DNA of 14,884 bases from an uncultured Flavobacteriales bacterium (GTDB lineage: Bacteria; Bacteroidota; Bacteroidia; Flavobacteriales_D; Crocinitomicaceae), in NCBI GenBank assembly GCA_937973685.1, contig CALJKJ010000046.1, positions 1 to 14,884 on the forward strand, in the 5' to 3' direction. The position numbers and the translations under genes are program-made. Positions 1 to 7,348 of the stretch are shown in pieces. The number at the start of each line of letters is the position of its first letter. Within the stretch, counting starts at the first letter, position 1. The notes under the pieces are model-generated. The model worked only from the letters and a program-made list of their open reading frames with translations. It searched no databases and was not told the origin of the DNA.

Positions 1-62
1 AACAAAAAAAGCCTGGTGATATTGCAGTCAATCAAAACAAAGATTACAGTGTACCACTCTAG
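1..62 (+). CDS. possible 3' tail of a gene cut by the window edge
   Basis: The frame beginning at position 3 is open from the window edge to a TAG at 60-62. It reads as a 19-residue tail ending in KDYSVPL, with mixed charged and hydrophobic residues. I do not recognise the protein. The support is only that the frame is open and looks protein-like; another frame stays open to 108 but reads less like protein. The true gene, if any, lies to the left of the window. This is a weak call. Confidence 0.25.
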   Translation, partial: QKKPGDIAVNQNKDYSVPL

Positions 63-391
63 ATCAAAACTTCGAAGTTCGATTTCCAAAGGTCGCCTTA
101 TGAATTGAATGAGAGCAGTGAACTGAAGCAAGGGCACCATGCCGGAAGCCGACGCTTTTGTTAGCAAAGCGAGAAAGCAAAGGATCACCGGCAAGGTCTT
201 GACTTCAGGAATGGAACGAAATGAAATGCATACAGCGACGAGCTTTCTTTTGCCAACTTTTCTTTGGCGGGCAAAGAAAAGTGGAGAATAATAATTTAAT
301 AAAATTGAATAACGAGAAATTTCAACGCGTAATGAAACAAAAAAAAACAGTGATATTGCTGTTCTTCAGGATAAGAAATACGATATCCCCT
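63..391. other. gene-free stretch with inverted repeats
   Basis: I see no convincing gene here. The stretch is visibly richer in G+C than the minus-strand genes further right. It contains a short hairpin-forming segment around 152-172 (CGCTTT ... AAAGCG) and a perfect 11-bp inverted repeat at 256-282. The only long open frame (221-487) runs straight into the heptamer repeat and lacks protein-like composition. Intergenic blocks of this kind are often dispersed repeats in Bacteroidota, but I cannot test copy number from this window. Confidence 0.5.
256..282. repeat. perfect 11-bp inverted repeat, 5-nt loop
   Basis: ACTTTTCTTTG at 256-266 is exactly the reverse complement of CAAAGAAAAGT at 272-282, around a GCGGG loop. 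Neither strand has a T-run after the stem, so it does not look like a normal intrinsic terminator. It may be part of a dispersed intergenic repeat or an RNA structure at the end of the upstream gene. Confidence 0.75.
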
Positions 392-555
392 TCTAATCTT
401 CCAATTTTTAAACTTCAATCTTTATCCCGACGCTTCGGGATTCAATCTTCAATCTTCAATCTTCAATCTTTAATCTTTAATCTTTAATCTTCAATCTTCA
501 ATCTTCAATCTTCAATTTTTAATCTTCTAATCTTCAAATCTTCAATCTTCAAATC
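392..555 (+). repeat. TTCAATC heptanucleotide tandem repeat
   Basis: From 441 to 555 about sixteen units of TTCAATC follow one another. Thirteen are TTCAATC or the variants TTTAATC and TTCAATT, and the last few include 8-base versions (TTCTAATC, TTCAAATC). Degenerate copies begin near 392, and a small hairpin (424-441) interrupts the array. The array ends 7 nt before the ATG at 563, so it fills the expected promoter and leader of the ATPase gene. Such arrays can gain or lose units by slippage. No start codon lies inside the array, so a length change would alter leader or promoter spacing rather than a reading frame. Confidence 0.85.
424..441. repeat. 7-bp stem hairpin with CGCT loop inside the tandem repeat
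   Basis: ATCCCGA (424-430) pairs perfectly with TCGGGAT (435-441) across the loop CGCT. It is GC-rich in an AT-rich setting. The following plus-strand sequence is pyrimidine-rich (TTCAATCTTC) but has no clean T-run, so a terminator role is possible but unproven. Confidence 0.6.
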
Positions 556-562
556 CAATGCT

Positions 563-1189
563 ATGCTTGAAAAATGTTATACCCTAGTCGATGGTTATCG
601 ACAATTCGACTTCCTCACCTGTGTGCGCTACCTCAATCATCTGGGAAGGAAACAATACGGATCGTCATTTACCATAAACCCTGACGATCGTTTTATTCTC
701 CACAAACTCATTTCCTATGCGATTGGTTCTGAAGAGCGGTGCCAGGAACATGGAATTGACCTTTCAAAAGGAATCTTGTTAACGGGTCCAGTTGGTTGTG
801 GGAAAACATCATTAATGACCTTGTTGCCAGCGTTCATGTTCAATTTTCAACGCTACCAAGTCAAAGAAACACGACAGATTGCTGCAGAATTTAACAAAGA
901 TGGTTTTGAAGTAATCCACAAATACGGCATGCGCGAAAAAGCATTTTGTTTAGATGATTTGGGAGTGGAGCACACAAGCAAACACTTCGGGAACGAATGC
1001 AATACCGTTGCTGAAATTCTGCTGCAACGCTATGATTTATTTGCCAATCAGGGAATTGTCACCCATGCAACCACCAATTTGAATGCTGATGAATTGGAGG
1101 CAATTTATGGCGTCCGTGTCCGTTCACGTTTGCGTTCCATGTTCAACCTCATCACATTTCCAAGCGATACTTGCGACAAACGCAGATAG
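563..1189 (+). CDS. DnaC/IstB-like AAA+ ATPase
   Basis: A 208-residue P-loop ATPase. Walker A is GPVGCGKT (75-82) and Walker B is FCLDDLG (128-134). A sensor-1-like segment, THATTNLN, sits at 168-174, and the arginine-rich segment YGVRVRSRLRSM (182-193) matches the YGxRxxSRL arginine-finger region of DnaC, IstB and DnaA. Family knowledge suggests an ATP-dependent loader or helper of a helicase or transposase. No partner helicase or IstA-type transposase is visible, so the substrate is unknown. The start at 563 is the first in-frame ATG after a stop at 485-487; there is no Shine-Dalgarno and the heptamer repeat ends only 7 nt upstream. The gap to the amidase gene downstream is 24 nt, which suggests co-transcription. 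Length fits the DnaC/IstB class. Family confidence is high; role is low. Confidence 0.85.
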   Translation: MLEKCYTLVDGYRQFDFLTCVRYLNHLGRKQYGSSFTINPDDRFILHKLISYAIGSEERCQEHGIDLSKGILLTGPVGCGKTSLMTLLPAFMFNFQRYQVKETRQIAAEFNKDGFEVIHKYGMREKAFCLDDLGVEHTSKHFGNECNTVAEILLQRYDLFANQGIVTHATTNLNADELEAIYGVRVRSRLRSMFNLITFPSDTCDKRR

Positions 1190-1213
1190 GTTTCATCACA
1201 TAACAATCAAAAA

Positions 1214-1882
1214 ATGAAAACAAAACTCCCAAAACTCGACACGACAAAAATCGTTCAAACACGTTTGAAAGAAACCCAATATTACCCGGAAGAATTTCCC
1301 AAGAAACAAATCGTCATTCACCACACTGTTTCCAACGGCAACGCCAAAAATGTAATTGCTTGGTGGGGGAGTACCCCAGCCCGAATTGGCGTTGCTTTCG
1401 TTATCGATCGAGAAGGAATCATCCACCAGTGTTTCAGCTCCAAACATTGGGCACATCATTTAGGTATTAAATCGAAGAAAAACACGCAATTGAATCAACA
1501 GTCCATCGGAATAGAATTATGCGCTTGGGGGTCATTAAAACGCAGTGATGTGAAGTCAGGCATCGTCGCGCAATTCACCTCATCAACTGGAACAATCGTA
1601 CCATCCAATGAAGTCATTGAATTAGAAAAGCCATTCAGAGGTTCAAAGTACTACCAAAAATACACCGACAAACAGTTGAATACACTGCAAATATTGCTAA
1701 ATTACCTATGCGAAACTTACAACATTCCAAACAGTTACAATTCCGATATGTGGGATTATTCAAGGGCGGCCATGAATGGCAGCCCTGGAATATTTACCCA
1801 CGTGAGTTTCCGGAAAGATAAATCGGATTGTTTCCCGCAGGAGGAGTTGGTAAATCTGATTAAAAATCTAAAAAAAGAATAA
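1214..1882 (+). CDS. N-acetylmuramoyl-L-alanine amidase (Amidase_2/PGRP type)
   Basis: A 222-residue zinc amidase expected to cut the bond between N-acetylmuramic acid and L-alanine in peptidoglycan. The N-terminal zinc histidine lies in IVIHHTVS (His36/His37). The substrate-cleft segment WGSTPARIGVAF (51-62) follows, then SIGIELCAWG (97-106). The distal ligands are His196 and Cys206 in FTHVSFRKDKSDCF, close to the His-x(n)-Cys arrangement of T7 lysozyme, with lysines nearby. There is no signal peptide or membrane segment. That fits a phage endolysin, an effector or a cytoplasmic recycling enzyme better than a normal exported autolysin. The gene follows the ATPase gene by 24 nt and is probably its operon partner. 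An insertion of about 40 residues (107-148) separates the two halves of the domain. Fold assignment is firm; biological role is inference. Confidence 0.85.
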   Translation: MKTKLPKLDTTKIVQTRLKETQYYPEEFPKKQIVIHHTVSNGNAKNVIAWWGSTPARIGVAFVIDREGIIHQCFSSKHWAHHLGIKSKKNTQLNQQSIGIELCAWGSLKRSDVKSGIVAQFTSSTGTIVPSNEVIELEKPFRGSKYYQKYTDKQLNTLQILLNYLCETYNIPNSYNSDMWDYSRAAMNGSPGIFTHVSFRKDKSDCFPQEELVNLIKNLKKE

Positions 1883-1903
1883 GTAATATAGATGTTTTTT
1901 TTT
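1862..1903 (+). terminator. weak hairpin plus T-run in the convergent gap
   Basis: ATCTA (1866-1870) can pair with TAGAT (1889-1893), extended by AAAA/TTTT with one bulged G. Nine consecutive T follow at 1895-1903. It sits at the stop of the amidase gene, in a 20-nt gap between convergent genes where a terminator is expected. The stem is AT-rich and the loop is 18 nt, so the call is weak. Confidence 0.25.
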
Positions 1904-2166
1904 CATTTCAAAACCTCATATGGCCAGCTGTAATGACTATAAATATATTTAGCACTGTCTTCTTTTTGAGTGATTTTAGCTTGTATTCGGAATTTTGTTC
2001 CAACAGGAAAATTATAGGACAAATCTTTTGAGCAAGCAACATGCATAACAGTTAGATAAGGTTCTTGATTTGGTAGAGGTCTAATGTGTACTTCGCCATG
2101 CAAACCAGTTGTAATTACAGGTATAAAACTCTCTACAATGATAAAATCGTAATCTTGATTTTTCAT
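1903..2166 (-). CDS. hypothetical protein, 87 aa, coupled to rmuC
   Basis: I do not recognise this protein. It begins MKNQDYDFIIVESFIPV and alternates hydrophobic and polar residues as in a small beta-rich domain; the GLHGEVHIRPLP and FPVGTKFRIQAKI segments look like strands and turns. There is no signal peptide or membrane helix. I chose the ATG at 2166 because it lies one base after the rmuC stop codon, a typical coupled start. An upstream ATG at 2205 would give 100 residues but would overlap rmuC by 38 nt with a lysine-rich, unstructured extension. The tight coupling suggests co-expression with RmuC and perhaps a related role in DNA maintenance, but this is inference from position only. 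Confidence 0.65.
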   Translation of the reverse strand: MKNQDYDFIIVESFIPVITTGLHGEVHIRPLPNQEPYLTVMHVACSKDLSYNFPVGTKFRIQAKITQKEDSAKYIYSHYSWPYEVLK

Positions 2167-2167
2167 A

Positions 2168-3631
2168 TTATTCTTCAATTTCGTTTTGGCTTGACAAATT
2201 TTCAATGTCTTTCGGCAATTCCTTTTTTGGTTTCAAACCAAGGTTTTTCAATTTTGTTGCTTGAAGTACTAGATTATCATTTCCAGTTGAAAGCTGTTTA
2301 AATGCCTCGTCGTACTTTCCTTGTGCTTTAGAAAGATTATCACCAACGCCTTTAAGATTGTCCACGAAACCAACGAATTTGTCATATAGTTTGGCACCAC
2401 GATCAGCAATTTCAATTGCATTTTGATTTTGATATTCACGTTTCCATAAATCCACAATCAACTTCAAGGAAGTTATTAAATTGGTAGGATTCAACAAAAG
2501 AATTCTTTTATCGTAAGCGAAGTTCCAAAGATCTGGGTCTCCTTGCATTGCAGCAATGTACGCAGGTTCACTTGGAATAAACATCATTACGAAATCCAGT
2601 GCTTTATTATAATCGTCGTAGCCCTTTGAACTCAATGCAATAATGTGGTTTTTGATAGACGAAACATGTGCCGCTAGTTCAATCTTTTGAACTTCAGCGT
2701 CCGTTGAATCCAAATATCTTGTAAACGCGTTAAGAGAAACTTTTGAATCAATAATGACACTTCTATTGTCAGGATACTTAATAACTGCATCCGGGCGCAT
2801 TTTCTTCCCTTCTGAATCGGATAGAATTGGTTTACCTTCTTCATCCAATAGTTGATGTTCCATGAAATATTCACGGTCTTTGACTAAGCCTGATTTTTCT
2901 AGAATGTTTTCCAAGATCATTTCTCCCCAACGACCTTGTGTTTTTGATTCTCCCTTCAATGCTCGTGTAAGGTTCTTTGCTTCTTCACTGATTACTTGAT
3001 TCAGTTCTGCTAATTCTTTGACTTTTTCACCTAATGAGAAACGTTCTTTGGATTCTTTGTCATAAACTTCTTCAACCTTAGCTTTGAACTTATCTAAGTT
3101 CTCACCTAACGGTTTCAAAAGTGTTTCTATGTTTGTTTTATTTGAGGCAGTGAATTTTTCTGTTTTTTCTTCCAATATACGATTTGCAATATTCTCAAAT
3201 TCCTTACTGAATTGTTCATGCAGCTTTTTCATTTCTTCTTTTTGCGTCTCGAGTTTTTCAGTTAAAGAAGAGACACTTGCTTTAGCGGTTGCAAACTCGT
3301 TGTTGATTCTGTTGAAATCAGTTGTTTTTAGTGAGAATTCTTCGTTAATAGCTGATAATCTTTCTTTGTAAGAATTTAATTCACGTTCCAAACCTTCATT
3401 TTTCACTTCCATTTCAGCTAGTTTGCGCTCAAGCGTATTTTTTTCAGAAAGAAGGAGAGCCAAATTAGATTTTATTTGATCTTTGTCTGATAATACTTCG
3501 GTCAATTTACTTGATGAATTTTGAAGTTCATTCTGCAAAGTTGCAATTGTTCCAGTACTTTTTTGTTTTACAAAAAGCCAGGCTATTATGGCACCAATTG
3601 CTAATCCAGCTATTAAAAATAGTACTTCCAT
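2168..3631 (-). CDS. rmuC: DNA recombination protein RmuC
   Basis: A 487-residue RmuC homologue, the usual length for the family. An N-terminal membrane helix (about 2-21, LFLIAGLAIGAIIAWLF) is followed by a long coiled coil (about 28-160). The RmuC domain follows, with the hallmark TQGRWGEMILENILE (231-245) and the PD-(D/E)XK-like core around RPDAV (279-283) and VIIDSKVSL (292-300). In E. coli RmuC limits inversions at short inverted repeats and is predicted to be a nuclease tethered to the membrane. The putative catalytic Asp281, Asp296 and Lys298 are all present. It lies 26 nt downstream of a small gene and is followed after 1 nt by another, so the three probably form one transcript. Assignment is confident; the function of the family is incompletely known. 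Confidence 0.95.
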   Translation of the reverse strand: MEVLFLIAGLAIGAIIAWLFVKQKSTGTIATLQNELQNSSSKLTEVLSDKDQIKSNLALLLSEKNTLERKLAEMEVKNEGLERELNSYKERLSAINEEFSLKTTDFNRINNEFATAKASVSSLTEKLETQKEEMKKLHEQFSKEFENIANRILEEKTEKFTASNKTNIETLLKPLGENLDKFKAKVEEVYDKESKERFSLGEKVKELAELNQVISEEAKNLTRALKGESKTQGRWGEMILENILEKSGLVKDREYFMEHQLLDEEGKPILSDSEGKKMRPDAVIKYPDNRSVIIDSKVSLNAFTRYLDSTDAEVQKIELAAHVSSIKNHIIALSSKGYDDYNKALDFVMMFIPSEPAYIAAMQGDPDLWNFAYDKRILLLNPTNLITSLKLIVDLWKREYQNQNAIEIADRGAKLYDKFVGFVDNLKGVGDNLSKAQGKYDEAFKQLSTGNDNLVLQATKLKNLGLKPKKELPKDIENLSSQNEIEE

Positions 3632-3657
3632 TTTTCTAATTGTTAAGTGTATATATT

Positions 3658-3978
3658 TTAAATGCCAATAGGGAATAATTCTAAATTTGTAGAGTTATTA
3701 TATAAAACATTGTAATCACCATTATAAATTGAGTTAGGAAAATTCTCCATTAACTGATTTTTAATATAGTTATCTTTTATTGAATCAAGTGTTATGCTAA
3801 TACGATTTCCTTTTTCAGGTATTACGATATCAACATCAATTGTATCATCAGATTGAATAGATTCTACAAAAACACTTATTTCATGTTTGAGCTTTAGGTA
3901 GTTTTCCTTCAAGATACGTTCTTGGATAAGATCTTTACGAAATTTTCCTATTCGTACTGGTTCAAATTTTATTTTCAT
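3658..3978 (-). CDS. hypothetical protein, 106 aa, upstream of rmuC
   Basis: I cannot place this protein in a family. It is 106 residues, starts MKIKFEPVRIGKF, and has a charged helical segment (about 18-45), then a strand-like stretch DTIDVDIVIPEKGNRISITL (45-64) and a polar C-terminus rich in Asn and Tyr. There is no signal peptide, membrane segment or cysteine motif. The gene has a clear ATG and stop and is 26 nt from rmuC in the same direction. It probably opens the rmuC transcript, since 114 nt without a gene precede it. No confident promoter is visible in that gap. Codon use is AT-rich like its neighbours. Confidence 0.6.
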   Translation of the reverse strand: MKIKFEPVRIGKFRKDLIQERILKENYLKLKHEISVFVESIQSDDTIDVDIVIPEKGNRISITLDSIKDNYIKNQLMENFPNSIYNGDYNVLYNNSTNLELFPIGI

Positions 3979-4092
3979 CTACTATTTTTTTAATTTAACT
4001 ACTTATAAGAGGTTTATAACTGTCTGTGAGTTTTGTTAATATTTAAGCCATTCTATTTTGTTGAATAAAGTGAGATGTGAGTCGGTCATATT

Positions 4093-5070
4093 TTAATTTT
4101 TATCCGGGATTAATTTTAGTTGTTTAGCAATGTCTTGTGTGAATTTTGCAAGAGGTCTCATATGTATTTCTTTCTTTTTAGAAAAATTACCAATCAATAA
4201 CCTGTCAATCATAGCTTCGTCAGCAAATATTTTATTATCAAATTGCTGCACAAGTCCACTTTTATAAGCATTTCTATATGCATCTCTAATATTTAATAAT
4301 TCAGCTACAATATCTTTTTGAGTGTCATAAATTCCTGTTACATGAAATGTTTCATCCATTTTTTTTGTTAAAGCAACATTCCCATGTATATCAGTTTCAA
4401 AACTAATTTTTAAGTCATTTGGATTTTTTGATGCCCAATATTTTTGTTCAGAATTTCTATCCAACTTAAATTTAAAAAAATCCAAGTTTTGATCTTCTGT
4501 GTACAAGTTAAAATCTATAGGATTATCTGATTTAGATTTATTACAATTTCCACAACACGGCAAGAGGTTAAAAAATGTTGTTGCTAAAAAAGGAAATTTT
4601 GATTTAGGCTCAGAATGATCTAGTTCGAAAGTTGCAAATCGTCTTTTTACCCTTCCATTTTTATATAACTCAATATCTGCAATCGTGGTCATTTGAGCGT
4701 TACAATATACACATGATTTTAAATTCAATTCCTTAGCAAGGAATAAATATTCTTTTTCTCTTAATTCCTTATATCTCAATTCCTTTACAATTCTTTTGTA
4801 AAAAGTTGTAGTGATTTTTGAATGATGAATAATCTTATCGAAATCATCTTTCCACTTTTTAAATTCTGAAGGCTTTAATTTTAATAAATCGAAATAATTG
4901 CTAATTATATGGTCGATATATTTCTTTTTCACTTTGGAGGTAAAACCATATTTCCCTTTTAATTTCTCTAATGCTATTTTTGGGTGATCAAAATCTCTAT
5001 CGAGGAATATTGAATCACAAAATAAATATACTTTTGATTCAATTTCAGGAGTAATTTCAATTTTTCTCAT
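4093..5070 (-). CDS. HNH endonuclease, PtuB-like
   Basis: A 325-residue protein with a complete zinc-supported HNH nuclease core. CVYC (120-123) is the first zinc pair, FELDHSEPKSKFP (148-160) holds the catalytic DH, Asn168 lies in FFNLLP, and CCGNCNKSK (172-180) supplies the second zinc pair and the terminal CNxxK. This layout matches PtuB of Septu and the HNH partner of retron-Septu systems, although that link is by motif and neighbour only. An N-terminal helical region of about 115 residues and a C-terminal region of about 135 residues flank the core and could contact the ATPase. The start codon overlaps the AAA ATPase gene by 14 nt, so the two proteins are probably made together. I infer a DNA- or RNA-cutting effector licensed by the ATPase. 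It is the last gene of the four-gene operon. Confidence 0.88.
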   Translation of the reverse strand: MRKIEITPEIESKVYLFCDSIFLDRDFDHPKIALEKLKGKYGFTSKVKKKYIDHIISNYFDLLKLKPSEFKKWKDDFDKIIHHSKITTTFYKRIVKELRYKELREKEYLFLAKELNLKSCVYCNAQMTTIADIELYKNGRVKRRFATFELDHSEPKSKFPFLATTFFNLLPCCGNCNKSKSDNPIDFNLYTEDQNLDFFKFKLDRNSEQKYWASKNPNDLKISFETDIHGNVALTKKMDETFHVTGIYDTQKDIVAELLNIRDAYRNAYKSGLVQQFDNKIFADEAMIDRLLIGNFSKKKEIHMRPLAKFTQDIAKQLKLIPDKN

Positions 5071-7348
5071 TTTTCAATCGGCTAATTTCTAGTTTTAAAT
5101 CTTCAATTATCTCATCCTTAGTGCGTTTATTTAATTTTTGATTAAGAAGGTATTCTAATCGTTCTTTAATGATTTCCTCTCCAATCATTTCAATCTTTTT
5201 TTTCAAAAGTGCACTGTTGTTTTCATTTAATTCAGAGTCATGAATTTGATTGTAAATAGTATCAATATGTGATTTTGAAAATTCGCCCATTGAGCCATTT
5301 TGTAAAAAAAATGAACTTGCTAGCAAATCATGAATATTAGCTCCAAATGTTTGACTTTTAGATTGTATAGGAAGAGAATATTTTTTCCCAACATTTGACA
5401 GAGGTGAAGTCTGGTAATCTAACTTCAAAATATTTTGTTCAGGGATATCAGATAAAATAAATGGTGAGTGTGTTGAAAAAATCAAATTAATCCCTTTGAT
5501 AAAGTTTCCTTCAATAAGGTGCTTTTGATTTTTAAGATTTTTAATTAAATCACTTATAAAACGCCTTTGATAATCTGGATGAAAATACAATTCTATCTCA
5601 TCGAACACAGCGTTGAAATATTGATACTTTTGTCTTCTACCAACTGACTCATTATGGACTGAGTATGTATTATTCAAATGATAAATAAACGTATTTATAG
5701 TATGAATGTTTTGCTGTTCACCAGAACTTAAATCTGATATTCTACAAAAATCACTTTCTAAATCAGTTGACCTTGAAATATTGAAATCAACTTCAAAAAT
5801 CGGAGGAGGTACTCTCAAGAATATTTGAAACACATCCTCTACAATTATTTCATTTATTTCATTCACGAAGCCGATTTGAAATAAATAATCCTTCAATGAA
5901 AGTAATTTCTTTTCCTCAATATCTTTTAGGAAATTATCTAATTCACCTGAAACTATTTTTTTGAGAAAAAAGATTGATCGATGATATTTAAAACTAACAT
6001 GAGAGAAATCTTTTTTTAATTTTTTAATTGTATTTCGGTCATCGACAATTTGATCAGCATCTTCGATGCCAATTGACATTGCTTTGTCGAAGTATTCAGA
6101 ATAATTTCTTTGAATTTTATGAACCTTGTTAACTAAATAATTCATTAAATCCTCAACAATTTGTTCATGTTTTCCATAATATCCAATTTCTACAATGTTA
6201 CCCAAGTCATTTGTATGTAGAATTTCTGTGATGGTGTTTACATTAACGATAGTTCCAAATATTCGATAACCATCAATAAGGCTTCCTTTTAAATTAATTG
6301 TTTTGTTATACCCCGAATTATTCTTTCGGTTTATTTCAATAGATTGTATAAATTGTTTATCTGAGACAGATATAAAAGAATTTAGATCATTTAATTGATT
6401 TATTAATGAATTTACAAGTAGTCTTGATTTTGATAACTCAATTTCCTTATTGATATCAAAATTTCCTTCTTCGCGCATTGGATTTATTACTGCAGGAGTT
6501 TTATATCCATCATTTTTATGGAATAAAGAATTTATCCAATACCCAATATGATTTGAGTTTAAAGCGTGATGAGAGTAATTGAGTATCGTTGAATAGAAGA
6601 AATGCTCATTTAAATCAATTTTAGTGCATTGTATTTTTTTTGTTTTACTTATTTTGTACAGATTTATTTGTTTTCCAAGCGATAATTCATAAACAAAATC
6701 TACGCAAAAATAAAAAAGCGAACACTGAAATTCATTCAGGTTTTCTTCATTAAAAACAGATTCGATTTTTAAATTTCGGATCCTTCTTTGAAGACTTGGC
6801 AGCTCTTCATTAATTTTCTTTAATTCTTCTATTAAATTAAAGACTCTCTTTTGAATTTGCCCTCGTTCCTGATCATTATTTATCGTGTCATCAATAATAC
6901 TGGAAATGTTGCTTTTTATTAAATCAATTTCATCCGTTTTGGTAATTAAATTATTTTCTGCCTTTTCAAGTTCTAATGCTAATAAATCAGAGTATTTTCT
7001 TAAAATTGGCTTTTTGTTGGTCTTATCTTTTAAACTTACTCCTAAAATGTATATCCCATATAATAGGAACTCGATCAATGTGCTTTTCCCTGTACCATTC
7101 TTTCCAACAACTGCTGAAATATTGACATTCAAATTACCAACTTTATACAAATCCTCAGGAACAGTTTTTTTGAACTCGTAGTGTGTAATTTCTCCATTTA
7201 CTCCGTCAAACTTTCCTTCTTTGGTATAAAATTCATACTCATTGTAAAACTGATGTAATCTTCCTGGCTCCAATACTTTTAGGAATTTTTCACTACATTC
7301 TTTGTGTGGACGAATACCGATTAGTTTGAAGTTTTTTAGCGTTTCCAT
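5057..7348 (-). CDS. ABC/SMC-like AAA ATPase, PtuA-like
   Basis: A 763-residue ATPase of the AAA_15/AAA_21 type used in many defence systems. Walker A is GKNGTGKST (82-90). A coiled-coil insertion covers about 122-195, followed by a long middle region (about 200-530). The ABC signature LSSGEQQ lies at 540-546, Walker B VFDEIE at 581-586, and the H-loop STHSP at 625-629. Past the H-loop, TFGANIHDLL and NGSMGEFS (667-691) form a tail that I associate with PtuA-like and related OLD-type ATPases. There is no C-terminal TOPRIM domain, so unlike GajA or OLD it must use a separate nuclease. The HNH protein encoded next is the obvious candidate. The gene overlaps the herA-like gene by 13 nt and the HNH gene by 14 nt. 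Dimerisation and DNA or phage-signal sensing are inferred from the family. Confidence 0.9.
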   Translation of the reverse strand: METLKNFKLIGIRPHKECSEKFLKVLEPGRLHQFYNEYEFYTKEGKFDGVNGEITHYEFKKTVPEDLYKVGNLNVNISAVVGKNGTGKSTLIEFLLYGIYILGVSLKDKTNKKPILRKYSDLLALELEKAENNLITKTDEIDLIKSNISSIIDDTINNDQERGQIQKRVFNLIEELKKINEELPSLQRRIRNLKIESVFNEENLNEFQCSLFYFCVDFVYELSLGKQINLYKISKTKKIQCTKIDLNEHFFYSTILNYSHHALNSNHIGYWINSLFHKNDGYKTPAVINPMREEGNFDINKEIELSKSRLLVNSLINQLNDLNSFISVSDKQFIQSIEINRKNNSGYNKTINLKGSLIDGYRIFGTIVNVNTITEILHTNDLGNIVEIGYYGKHEQIVEDLMNYLVNKVHKIQRNYSEYFDKAMSIGIEDADQIVDDRNTIKKLKKDFSHVSFKYHRSIFFLKKIVSGELDNFLKDIEEKKLLSLKDYLFQIGFVNEINEIIVEDVFQIFLRVPPPIFEVDFNISRSTDLESDFCRISDLSSGEQQNIHTINTFIYHLNNTYSVHNESVGRRQKYQYFNAVFDEIELYFHPDYQRRFISDLIKNLKNQKHLIEGNFIKGINLIFSTHSPFILSDIPEQNILKLDYQTSPLSNVGKKYSLPIQSKSQTFGANIHDLLASSFFLQNGSMGEFSKSHIDTIYNQIHDSELNENNSALLKKKIEMIGEEIIKERLEYLLNQKLNKRTKDEIIEDLKLEISRLKNEKN

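Noticed and set aside
221..487. 88-codon plus-strand reading frame
   Set aside because: It runs from the inverted repeat into the TTCAATC array, where it translates to a repeating SIFNLQS-like pattern. It has no motif and low-complexity composition, so I read it as chance.
392..555. CRISPR array
   Set aside because: The repeat unit is 7-8 bases with no spacers between units, so it is a simple tandem repeat.
1196..1459. 87-codon minus-strand frame opposite the amidase gene
   Set aside because: It lies wholly antisense to the zinc-ligand region of a well-supported gene and shows no domain of its own.
2167..2205. Longer start (2205) for the small gene after rmuC
   Set aside because: It adds 13 residues inside rmuC. 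The ATG at 2166, one base after the rmuC stop, fits coupled translation better.
2086..2874. Short frames in other phases within the rmuC region (2086-2301, 2269-2457, 2674-2874)
   Set aside because: All overlap rmuC or the small gene next to it, lack motifs, and have no start signal of note.
3084..3371. 95-codon plus-strand frame opposite rmuC
   Set aside because: Its Ser/Phe-rich translation is what an antisense reading of a coiled coil gives. The minus-strand gene explains the sequence.
3979..4092. Retron or other RNA gene in the gap after the HNH gene
   Set aside because: The 114-nt gap has no reverse transcriptase nearby and no strong paired structure that I can see.
5057..7348. Gabija/OLD-type assignment for the large AAA ATPase
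   Set aside because: No C-terminal TOPRIM motif is visible after the H-loop; the nuclease is a separate HNH protein.
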